This document shows positions 42,655-49,724 of a stretch of DNA of 64,000 nt, one piece after another. The notes under the pieces were generated by a model, which saw only the letters and a list, made by a program, of their open reading frames with translations, was not told the origin of the DNA and ran no database searches. The translations under genes were made by a program, and so were the position numbers. The stretch comes from Lewinellaceae bacterium (GTDB lineage Bacteria > Bacteroidota > Bacteroidia > Chitinophagales > Saprospiraceae): NCBI GenBank assembly GCA_020636255.1, contig JACJYE010000003.1:248001-312000 (forward strand), in the 5' to 3' direction. The first letter of the stretch is position 1; each line of letters begins with the position of its first letter.

Positions 42655-43904
42655 TAGCTATCAAAGCAGGGAGCATGTCCCGGGTTCATGATAAGGCATG
42701 AAGGAAATACAAGGGGGCCGTACAACCTCAGATACTGATACCCAATACCTGCCAGCCCCAACATGAAACCCGGAACCTGATATGTATTGTGCAGGCCGTT
42801 CACCCAGGGCATGCCCTTTTTGATGTGCATTTCATACCCCTGTATGCCCAATTCCTCTGCTGCAACGGCCAGGCCAGGATCGTCAAGAGCCGTCGATGCA
42901 AAAAGCAGGAGTTCGAGGTTGCCCATCACGCCATGGCACAGAGAGGCTCCGAGGCTATTGCCAAATGCCGTTTTTTCCATGGTCGTATTGATCGCAGAAT
43001 AAGCTTCCTCTTTAAATGCCGGGTCGTTGGTAACCTGATAAGCTCTTGCTCTGGACAGGCCTATTCCGGCAGCGCCATGGCACCACAAACAGGGGTAACT
43101 TACATCCTGGGGCGAATGGCTGAATTTTCTGAAATCGGGCCAGTTCTTTTCCTGATCGTTATAACAATGCCGCTCATACCGCCATCCCTCATAAGCAGCA
43201 TCGAGGTACTTTTTTTCCTTTGTAAAGCCATACAGTTCCAAGAGCGCATGCATTATTCCAGCCACGCCGTGAGCAAAGCCCGTCAGGTTCCGATTGGCCT
43301 CGCTTATTGTATTCCACGACCACCCGTTCGGTTCTTTTTCCGCTTTTTCGAGCAAGGTATCGCCCAGCTTAATGACGAATTCCCGGATCGAATGCTCAGG
43401 GTATGCCTGATAGATCTGGATGAAGGCAGGTAGAGCGCCCGCAATGCCATCGATGACATCCAGGCCATAATCTGTGCCCTCCCGGGCAGCCAAAGTAGCG
43501 ATCATTTCCAGCCCTGCCTCAACGAATTTCTGCATACCCGTTTTTCTTCCGATGTAGATCGATGTATAGGCTATGCCTACCCAACCGACGTGAAACCCCA
43601 AGAGAGCAGAAGGATATTCAGCCATTTTCTGCCGCGTGGAAAGCGCCTGGTTGAGTGCCCCTATCGCTGTTTTCATAAAAACGGGCTCTTCCGATACACT
43701 GGCAAGGCTAGCCAAAAAAAGTGCAACGCCACTTGTCCCGTCGTAGAAATTCCCACCCAACGAGCGGAAAAAGCTATACTCCGTCTTTTTTCCATCGATA
43801 CCTTTATCGATCGTAACCCAGTTACACCTTTCATTCTCCCAAATGGCATCTCTGCACAATTTGATCCCGATATCTTCGGCTGCGTTTAAAAACTGCTTTT
43901 TCAT
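42654..43904 (-). CDS. Stand-alone LanC-like lanthionine cyclase
   Basis: A 416-residue alpha/alpha-barrel protein of the LanC family, which adds Cys thiols to dehydrated Ser/Thr to close lanthionine rings. 'FYDGTSGVALFLASL' (53-67) and 'GFAHGVAGIMHALL' (209-222, His212) are family hallmarks. The three zinc ligands are present: Cys275 in 'WCHGAAG', and Cys323-His324 in 'LCHGVMG'. All catalytic features are intact, unlike many LanC-like proteins of other function. It starts one base inside the HopA1-type gene stop (TGATG) and is the last gene of the operon, so it is translationally coupled to that gene. A cytoplasmic enzyme. Confidence 0.92.
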   Translation of the reverse strand: MKKQFLNAAEDIGIKLCRDAIWENERCNWVTIDKGIDGKKTEYSFFRSLGGNFYDGTSGVALFLASLASVSEEPVFMKTAIGALNQALSTRQKMAEYPSALLGFHVGWVGIAYTSIYIGRKTGMQKFVEAGLEMIATLAAREGTDYGLDVIDGIAGALPAFIQIYQAYPEHSIREFVIKLGDTLLEKAEKEPNGWSWNTISEANRNLTGFAHGVAGIMHALLELYGFTKEKKYLDAAYEGWRYERHCYNDQEKNWPDFRKFSHSPQDVSYPCLWCHGAAGIGLSRARAYQVTNDPAFKEEAYSAINTTMEKTAFGNSLGASLCHGVMGNLELLLFASTALDDPGLAVAAEELGIQGYEMHIKKGMPWVNGLHNTYQVPGFMLGLAGIGYQYLRLYGPLVFPSCLIMNPGHAPCFDS

Positions 43905-44935
43905 CAGATCTGGTTGAAATCAATTAATTGATAAGGGAAACTTGCATTGGGGTTCAGATAGAACTGTCCAACCGAGAGGTTTTTATCCTCGATGAATTGC
44001 ATCACCGTATCCAGCCAGCTATCTGGCCTTTCCTCGCTGGCAATAGCCTTCATTACCCCCTGAGCGATCAATGATGAACGGCTCATGCCAAAGCTTTCGG
44101 CCGGGTTGGGTGGGTTTTCCGCAAAACCTATACCCGCTCCCAGCTCCTTACAAAAGAGGGGGACACCGGCTCTGATATGCTGCCTGATCTTTGGATAGGC
44201 CCTGGCCAGGGCCTGCAGGCCTGCCCTGACGAACCTCTTTTCCAGGTATAACACACTGGAATCTGCGCGGCCATAATGGGATGGATGGTTAATGCACTTG
44301 AACTGGAACGGGATCTGGTACTTGTTGAAACAGGTATTCAACGCACCAATAAGGCGCTCACTTCCTTCGGGGTGGATATTTATGTACACGCGGGCCAGCC
44401 CCATCCCGTCACCATCACTGATCGTGTCGCCAAAAACGTAATAGAAACTGCCGTTTTCCTCAGCCCACTCCTTCCTGGCCACTATTTTCACCCGATCGCC
44501 GGGATAGACATTGCCCAACCCTTCTTTGATATAATCACCGGGCATCACCCGCTTTAAGAAGTTGTATTTCTGCGCTATGATGCTCCCGTTTTTTTCCACT
44601 GAATGCACTATCCATCCCTGCCCGAACGATTCTGCGGCCTTATTCGCCGAGCGGAGTTTTTCTAAAAAAGCGCCATAATCCGTACCCGTGCCATCAGGGT
44701 TGGAGGTATCATTCAAAAGCTGGGGCGCCGTCCCTTTGCAATAGTATTGCATATAGATATACTGCGAGAGCCGCTGTGTGGCTTCCATCTGCTGGCCTCC
44801 GTTGCCGGAGGAAGGCCCTACATCGAGCTTTATGCCTTCAGCTGAAAGGGTATCAGGGTGAATGCGCTTTAGCGAATTCAGGATATATTCGATCTGGTAT
44901 TTTACGTCCGGCTTCATTTTGGGGTCATTTAACAT
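43904..44935 (-). CDS. HopA1-family protein, probable phospho-Ser/Thr lyase
   Basis: A 343-residue protein with the HopA1 family signature: 'VYINIHPEGSERLIGALN' (183-200), 'IPFQFKCINHPSHYGRADSS' (208-227), 'GAGIGFAENP' (266-275) and 'ESFGMSRSSLIAQGV' (280-294). Though named after a Pseudomonas type III effector, stand-alone HopA1 proteins in class V lanthipeptide and thioamitide clusters work with an APH-fold kinase to dehydrate Ser/Thr, as the phosphate-eliminating partner. Here it lies between such a kinase (11-nt overlap) and a LanC cyclase (1-nt overlap), so the lyase role is the best inference. No type III secretion genes are nearby. Confidence 0.85.
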   Translation of the reverse strand: MLNDPKMKPDVKYQIEYILNSLKRIHPDTLSAEGIKLDVGPSSGNGGQQMEATQRLSQYIYMQYYCKGTAPQLLNDTSNPDGTGTDYGAFLEKLRSANKAAESFGQGWIVHSVEKNGSIIAQKYNFLKRVMPGDYIKEGLGNVYPGDRVKIVARKEWAEENGSFYYVFGDTISDGDGMGLARVYINIHPEGSERLIGALNTCFNKYQIPFQFKCINHPSHYGRADSSVLYLEKRFVRAGLQALARAYPKIRQHIRAGVPLFCKELGAGIGFAENPPNPAESFGMSRSSLIAQGVMKAIASEERPDSWLDTVMQFIEDKNLSVGQFYLNPNASFPYQLIDFNQI

Positions 44936-46037
44936 ATAATTCCATATCGAGCAGCGTCTGTATAGCCTCTTCCGGAGACTTCAGCATATTGAGGCTCAGT
45001 TGAAGCATTTTAGCGCTGGATGGAGGTAAATGTTCTGAAGTTGTAGTGGATTCGAAACAGGTATGGATCAATTTCAGTGCGCAAAAATTCATCGTTTTCA
45101 GCAGGTTTTCCTCAGCCTGGCCAGCCGAATAGTTCATGTGTCCGCAGTAGCTGTCCCAAAAATGCCTGATAGCGGGCAATAGTTTATGATAATACATGGA
45201 ACTCTGAGGGTTATTAGAGCCGGGCCCGTCATTGAGCTCAGAATAGATCCATGAGATAAAATACATCTGAAAGACCGCAGCGACATCCCAGCAGGGGTCG
45301 CCGATGTCGGCCATTTCCCAATCGATCAGCCTGAGGTTATCGGTAGCCGAACCATGGCTGGCATTTATGCTTATCAGAAAATTGGCAGCTTTGATATCGC
45401 TGTGGATCAAACTTGTTGCTTGCCAGCTTTCTTTCACCTCGCCAACCAGCCTGGTGAATTGTGGTTCGTCATTGATCAGTTCCAGCATTTGCCTTTCTGC
45501 AGCATTATTGCCGTCCGTCCAGAATTTTTGCCTGTTGCCAACCAGCATAAAAACAGCAGGGATAGACTGTTTGAACAGGGAAAAGCTCCTGCCGTTCTTG
45601 ATCTTCGTAAAGATATCCTTGTGATAGGAAGCTAATAGCTCCGCTTTTTTTTCGGCTAACACGGCCGGAAAAACGCCGGCCTGTGCGTAATATTCATCGA
45701 GCGGAACGGCGTGTTGCAGGTACTCCAGGACGAGAATGTGGTTGATATAGTCGTATTCGAAATACTGCGGCAGAAACCTCTTTAGGTTTCCGTACTCGGG
45801 CTCATTATTGGCAAGCCAGTAGCAGGTAGCCTCATGGCGAAGCGTTTCCTGTTTCTCCCAATCCTGATTCCTGGCCTGTTTCACGAACAGGGGATTGGAT
45901 GCAGCCTTGTTGATGATAAAATTGTTATTCCTGCTCGGTGAAAAATGAACGGAAAAATCGCCATCGATAAAGGACTGTACCGACAGATGGCCCTTGTCCA
46001 ACAGATAATAACAGATATTGGCGCCTGATAGCAGCAT
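44925..46037 (-). CDS. APH-fold kinase, probable Ser/Thr kinase of a split lanthipeptide synthetase
   Basis: A 370-residue phosphotransferase of the aminoglycoside-phosphotransferase/choline-kinase fold. The nucleotide-site Lys is probably K53 ('LFVKQA') paired with E69. The catalytic loop is 'HSDIKAAN' (212-219) and the metal-binding segment is 'LIDWEMADIGDPCWDVA' (237-253). All kinase residues are present. It heads the enzyme part of the operon, 125 nt after the candidate precursor gene, and overlaps the HopA1 gene by 11 nt. In class V lanthipeptide systems such a protein phosphorylates Ser/Thr of the precursor. Antibiotic resistance is unlikely given this context. Confidence 0.87.
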   Translation of the reverse strand: MLLSGANICYYLLDKGHLSVQSFIDGDFSVHFSPSRNNNFIINKAASNPLFVKQARNQDWEKQETLRHEATCYWLANNEPEYGNLKRFLPQYFEYDYINHILVLEYLQHAVPLDEYYAQAGVFPAVLAEKKAELLASYHKDIFTKIKNGRSFSLFKQSIPAVFMLVGNRQKFWTDGNNAAERQMLELINDEPQFTRLVGEVKESWQATSLIHSDIKAANFLISINASHGSATDNLRLIDWEMADIGDPCWDVAAVFQMYFISWIYSELNDGPGSNNPQSSMYYHKLLPAIRHFWDSYCGHMNYSAGQAEENLLKTMNFCALKLIHTCFESTTTSEHLPPSSAKMLQLSLNMLKSPEEAIQTLLDMELYVK

Positions 46038-46103
46038 GGGTACGCGTATTGTGAAAATGAGAAATATCCCTGGGGCAGGGGTAAAGCCAGTTTTAATGGC
46101 CTG

Positions 46104-46155
46104 AAAAAAGCCCCCTGCCGGTACTTCGCCCTTCTGGCGAGCGCCGGCAGGGGGC
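46104..46155 (-). terminator. Terminator/attenuator between precursor gene and modification genes
   Basis: The arms GCCCCCTGCCGG and CCGGCAGGGGGC (46110-46121 / 46144-46155) pair perfectly, with further pairing inside (CTCGCC / GGGCGA). Six T follow on the minus strand. It starts 8 nt after the precursor stop. Partial readthrough would give more precursor message than enzyme message, as in many peptide-antibiotic operons. Confidence 0.85.
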
Positions 46156-46162
46156 GGAAGGC

Positions 46163-46933
46163 CTACCTGTATGGATTAAACGTGCCGAAACCGTATCCTG
46201 GGCCGGTATAACCGCCGGGGGTTCTGCAATATGGCCCACCTGGGATAGTAGGGTTGGGATTGCAGGTTTCAGGCGACGTTTCACCCAGGCAAAGAGAACC
46301 GTTACAGGTTTTTACGCAGGTCCTGCCATTAGGGCAATCTGGCGGGGCGGTACAGTTCTTGGGCCACTGAGTCGGCACATAAACACAGCGCGTTTCCGGC
46401 TTGGTACAAGGTTCGGGGCAAATACACTGGGTATAGGGCCCCCGGCTCGGGCAGGCGATGAGCGATGAAACGCATGCAGTCATATATTCCGACTGGCATG
46501 GAAGGCCAATAGAACATCCCAGGTTTTGGGAGTGGCAATACAGTGGCGACCTCGTCTCTGGCCCCACAATTATATTCGGGCCCCCAGGGTATTGTACATA
46601 ACTGTCGTACAGGCTGCCCTGCAGGAAACTGCCTTTGGGGCGCAGCTCCTGATTCGGGTCGCCGTAAATGAAAACCGTGTCGGCCTTCACCCATATCTTG
46701 CTTCCGCCCAAAGGGTCTTCTTCCTTGGTATTGGGCTCGGCATGTAAAATTGCGGATTCGGGTATTTCAAAGAATCGGGCGAGGTTGCTGCCCTCATACA
46801 TACGAATATGGCCTTCTTCCGATGATTCGCCTATATACCCGGTGAGCATAACCAAAGGCGTTGTCGATTTCGGGTCGGGCCGCACAGCCTTAATAAATTC
46901 GTCAAATCGAATTGATCTTTTTTTGGAATCCAT
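46163..46933 (-). CDS. Candidate RiPP precursor with folded leader and 16-Cys core region
   Basis: A 256-residue protein with no signal peptide. Residues 1-132 contain no Cys and look like a small folded beta domain ('MLTGYIGESSEEGHIRMY', 'FFEIPESAILHAEP', 'DPLGGSKIWVKADTVFIYGD'). Residues 133-256 hold 16 Cys (133, 140, 146, 154, 161, 170, 172, 176, 183, 194, 200, 206, 210, 215, 224, 236) and about 22 Ser/Thr, with a Gly/Tyr-rich end 'GYTGPGYGFGTFNPYR'. Directly followed by a terminator and then kinase, HopA1 and LanC genes, it fits a leader-core substrate for lanthionine formation. No standard leader-cleavage motif was recognised. The alternative is a disulfide-rich protein unrelated to the enzymes. 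Confidence 0.75.
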   Translation of the reverse strand: MDSKKRSIRFDEFIKAVRPDPKSTTPLVMLTGYIGESSEEGHIRMYEGSNLARFFEIPESAILHAEPNTKEEDPLGGSKIWVKADTVFIYGDPNQELRPKGSFLQGSLYDSYVQYPGGPNIIVGPETRSPLYCHSQNLGCSIGLPCQSEYMTACVSSLIACPSRGPYTQCICPEPCTKPETRCVYVPTQWPKNCTAPPDCPNGRTCVKTCNGSLCLGETSPETCNPNPTIPGGPYCRTPGGYTGPGYGFGTFNPYR

Positions 46934-47072
46934 GGTTTTTTGGTTTTATTGAAAAGTATAAACAAAGCGTTATGTATTCCGGCAACCAGTAAGGGAATGG
47001 GTAACACAAACCCAACTTATCACCTTTCTTTTTTTCATTCCCGCTCATCTTCTATCCCCCTGGCTTCATCTA

Positions 47073-47104
47073 AAATTTGGCGCCATTCATTTGAAATTTG
47101 GCGC
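47073..47104. promoter_or_regulatory. Direct repeats with 21-bp period, candidate LytTR operator
   Basis: AAATTTGGCGC occurs exactly at 47073-47083 and 47094-47104, a 21-bp (two-turn) period. LytTR proteins bind paired direct repeats on one DNA face with about this spacing. The site lies in the 239-bp region shared by the divergent precursor and kinase genes, ~70 nt before the kinase start, so it could serve autoregulation, RiPP-operon control or both. Confidence 0.55.
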
Positions 47105-47172
47105 TTGCTCTTGCATTGCTGTCCTTTTTTTTCCAAATTGTATCCAACACTTAAGAACCCCAAAAAAACCTT

Positions 47173-47979
47173 ATGAAAACCCTACGCTACGGCCCCCGTG
47201 CGCCAATTCCTTTATTTTTGGTAATGCTCGCGGCTATTTTTTTCCGCAACCTCCTACTCAAACGAGAAGACGCCTACCAACGTTTATCTGCCGAATACAC
47301 CCGGGAAAGGATACAAATGGAACAGGAAATGGCCCTGCTCAGAGAGGCTACCCTACGTGCACAGATCAACCCCCACTTTATTTTCAATTGCCTCAATGCT
47401 ATCCAGTCTTTTATCCTGGACAACGACCGGGGCCGCGCCGTGTCCTACCTGTCTCGCTTTGCGCAGCTGATCCGCCTGACGTTGAACTGCTCCCTGGAAC
47501 AGAAGGTCAGCCTGGAAGATGAACTGCAAATGCTGCATTCCTATCTGGAATTGGAAAAAATGCGCTTTAAGAACAACTTTGACTACCAGATCGAGGTGGC
47601 CGATGGCCTTAACACCTTCGATGTCAGTATACCGCCTCTGCTCATCCAGCCTTACGTAGAAAATGCCATCGTCCATGGCCTGGCCCATAACGCAAAACGC
47701 GGCCTGGTCCGGATAAGCTACGAAAAGCAGGATGGCCATTTACTGGCAACCGTTACAGACAATGGTATAGGCCTGGAAGCATCCAAACGGAGAACAGCCG
47801 TGCAGGCTGCGCTACACCGCTCCGTCGGTATGACGATCACCCGCAAAAGGCTGGAACTGCTCAGCGCCGGAAAGCAGTATGACGTGGTATCGGCAGAGGA
47901 GTTAAGTGGGGCAGACGGTGAAGTACAGGGAACCAGAGTACAAATACTCATCAGGCTGGACAGGCCGGCCAATTCATAG
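47173..47979 (+). CDS. Short LytS-type sensor histidine kinase
   Basis: A 268-residue kinase with one membrane helix (about 12-24), a coiled-coil linker (about 30-62), the His_kinase domain ('AQINPHFIFNCLNAIQSFIL', H68) and an ATPase domain ('LLIQPYVENAIVHGLAHN', 'DNGIGL', 'SVGMTITRKRLELL'). It has no periplasmic sensor domain, unlike its homologue at 25609-28641, so it must sense through the membrane or a partner protein. It is divergent from the RiPP operon. A 236-nt gap containing a MITE separates it from its response-regulator gene. Confidence 0.92.
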   Translation: MKTLRYGPRAPIPLFLVMLAAIFFRNLLLKREDAYQRLSAEYTRERIQMEQEMALLREATLRAQINPHFIFNCLNAIQSFILDNDRGRAVSYLSRFAQLIRLTLNCSLEQKVSLEDELQMLHSYLELEKMRFKNNFDYQIEVADGLNTFDVSIPPLLIQPYVENAIVHGLAHNAKRGLVRISYEKQDGHLLATVTDNGIGLEASKRRTAVQAALHRSVGMTITRKRLELLSAGKQYDVVSAEELSGADGEVQGTRVQILIRLDRPANS

Positions 47980-48028
47980 GCATTCGTCGGCCGCAAAGGT
48001 GGTATAAGCCTTCGTCAGGAAATCATTT

Positions 48029-48180
48029 GTAACTATTCAGCATGCGGCCTAAAATGCTCCTGAAGCAAAATTTTGTAGGATTTTTTATTGTCTAACCCCT
48101 TCTCATTCCCCTTGAAAGGGGAAGGGTGGATTACAAAATTTTGCTTCAGGGCGTAAATTACCATGATGCTGAATAGTTAC
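48029..48180. mobile_element. MITE copy 2, between kinase and response-regulator genes
   Basis: A 152-bp copy of the element at 39349-39499, with the same ends (GTAACTATTCAGCAT), nested arms and central TTCCCCTT-GA-AAGGGGAA hairpin. It differs at only a few positions. A perfect 8-bp duplication AATCATTT flanks it (48021-48028 and 48181-48188). The insertion splits what is normally a tight two-gene operon, so it may add a hairpin to the message or separate the genes transcriptionally. Confidence 0.9.
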
Positions 48181-48215
48181 AATCATTTTTCATAAACAGA
48201 AACTTAACCCCAAAG

Positions 48216-48968
48216 ATGCTAAACGCCCTTATTATTGACGACGAACCCGAAGCAAGGGCCATGCTCCGTCACATGTTGGCCCGATATTGTCCCGAAATGC
48301 GCATCATGGGCGAGGCCGGTGGAGTCATTGATGGGATTTCTGCAATCCGCAACATCAGTCCCGATATCGTTTTTCTAGATATCCAGTTGGCCGACGGCAC
48401 CGGTTTCGACCTGCTTATCGATTTCCCGCAGCCTGAATTCGGTATCATTTTTATAACCGCTTATGGCCGGTTCGCCCTTAAGGCCTTCCAATACAACGCC
48501 CTCGACTATCTGGTCAAACCTATTGCTCCGGAAGCCCTGAGCAGGGCTATCCGGAAGGTAAAGACGAACCTGAGCCAGCACCTGTATCCCGAGCAGTTAT
48601 CCCGCCTGCTCAAAATGATCAAGACGCGGGAAGTAGAAAAGATCGCCCTTTCTACCAATGAAGGGTTGGCTTTCCTCCGCCTGAAAGAACTGGCACGGCT
48701 GGAATCCAGCGGAAGTTATACGACTTTTTTCACCCTGAGCGGTAAAAAGGTAATGGTAGCCCGTACCCTGCGAAAGTTCGAGGAACTGTTACCTGCCGAT
48801 TCCTTTTTCCGTACCCACCAATCCCATATCGTCAACCTGGATTTTGTGTCACGCATCCTCAAAGAAGATGGGGGATATGCCTTGATGGAAGACGGCACCA
48901 GGGTGCCTGTTTCCCGACGCCGGATGGAGGGCCTCCTGACACGGCTGGGAAATATCAGCATTGCTTGA
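48216..48968 (+). CDS. LytTR-family response regulator next to the RiPP operon
   Basis: A 250-residue regulator with a receiver domain (D8/D9, phosphoacceptor D55 in 'IVFLDIQLADG', Lys in 'YLVKPI') and a LytTR DNA-binding domain (about 145-248, 'FFRTHQSHIVNLDFVSRILK', 'VPVSRRRMEGLL'). It closely resembles the protein at 14570-15313. It is the cognate partner of the kinase just upstream. The 21-bp-spaced repeats at 47073-47104 are a candidate target, and the divergent precursor operon is a possible regulon member (inference). Confidence 0.93.
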   Translation: MLNALIIDDEPEARAMLRHMLARYCPEMRIMGEAGGVIDGISAIRNISPDIVFLDIQLADGTGFDLLIDFPQPEFGIIFITAYGRFALKAFQYNALDYLVKPIAPEALSRAIRKVKTNLSQHLYPEQLSRLLKMIKTREVEKIALSTNEGLAFLRLKELARLESSGSYTTFFTLSGKKVMVARTLRKFEELLPADSFFRTHQSHIVNLDFVSRILKEDGGYALMEDGTRVPVSRRRMEGLLTRLGNISIA

Positions 48969-48989
48969 AGCATGTTGGGCGACAACATT

Positions 48990-49646
48990 TCAATACCCGG
49001 GCACATTCTTTCCCAGCACAATATCCCTTTCCGCAACCCATATTCCCTGTTTATTCCTGACGGGATGCAGAATCCCCGTGCCGCCCCGGTTGTCCAGGTG
49101 TTTACGCATGTCCGTTGTCAGATAAGGGTCGTCATCAAAAACAAAGGCGTCGATCCAGTACTCCCTGACGCCCGGTTCCTTGATAACAGGGTGGATGTGC
49201 TGCTCGATTTTACTGTTTGGGTAAGAAGCCGGGCGGATGGTACGGAAGCGATAGCGCCCGTCGGAGCCGGTTTTCATCCAACCGCGCAGATGGCCGTGGC
49301 GGCGCCCGCAGGTTGTAGAGGCCGTTCCGTTGGAATACCGGCCCGTATAGTCGGTATGATAAACGTAAAGGATCACGCCTTCTGCCGGGGTTTTCCCGTC
49401 GCTTTCAAAGATAGTACCGCTGACTTCCAACACTTCACCCGGCTCTCCATCCGGGGTTATGGTGGTTTGCCAGCTCAATGCCCCCGGCAGGCCATCCCGC
49501 CAGGCTTCGCAGCATTCGCAGGGCCCGCCTACCTGCCGCTCGGGCCCGGCGGCAATAGTATCTGCATGCTCCGTGTGCGGTTGTTGCTGGCATGCTGCAG
49601 GAGTAAAGGCCATCAGGATACAGGCCGGTAATGTGTAGGTTCTCAT
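48990..49646 (-). CDS. Intradiol-dioxygenase-like lipoprotein
   Basis: A 218-residue protein with an export signal and a lipobox-like 'FTPAAC' (Cys about 19). The core matches the intradiol ring-cleavage dioxygenase fold: 'EVSGTIFESDGKTPAEGVILYVYHTD', split by its strands, then 'GHLRGWMKTGSDGRYRFRTI', 'PASYP' and 'QHIHPVI'. The Tyr/His/His pattern of the Fe(III) site is recognisable. Exported members of this family are common in Bacteroidota and their substrates are mostly unknown. The gene converges on the response-regulator gene with a 21-nt gap. Confidence 0.8.
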   Translation of the reverse strand: MRTYTLPACILMAFTPAACQQQPHTEHADTIAAGPERQVGGPCECCEAWRDGLPGALSWQTTITPDGEPGEVLEVSGTIFESDGKTPAEGVILYVYHTDYTGRYSNGTASTTCGRRHGHLRGWMKTGSDGRYRFRTIRPASYPNSKIEQHIHPVIKEPGVREYWIDAFVFDDDPYLTTDMRKHLDNRGGTGILHPVRNKQGIWVAERDIVLGKNVPGY

Positions 49647-49724
49647 GATCTCGGGCTTTTATATGAAGGATCGCAAACCAGCGCAGTGGTTGCATGCCTG
49701 TTATCAGAGTGATATTGCAGGCCA

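Noticed and set aside
43904..44935. Type III secretion effector HopA1
   Set aside because: No type III genes or chaperone nearby. HopA1-fold proteins are established parts of class V lanthipeptide and thioamitide pathways, and the operon context fits that.
44925..46037. Aminoglycoside resistance determinant
   Set aside because: The APH fold is present, but overlap with HopA1 and LanC genes and a nearby Cys-rich precursor point to peptide modification.
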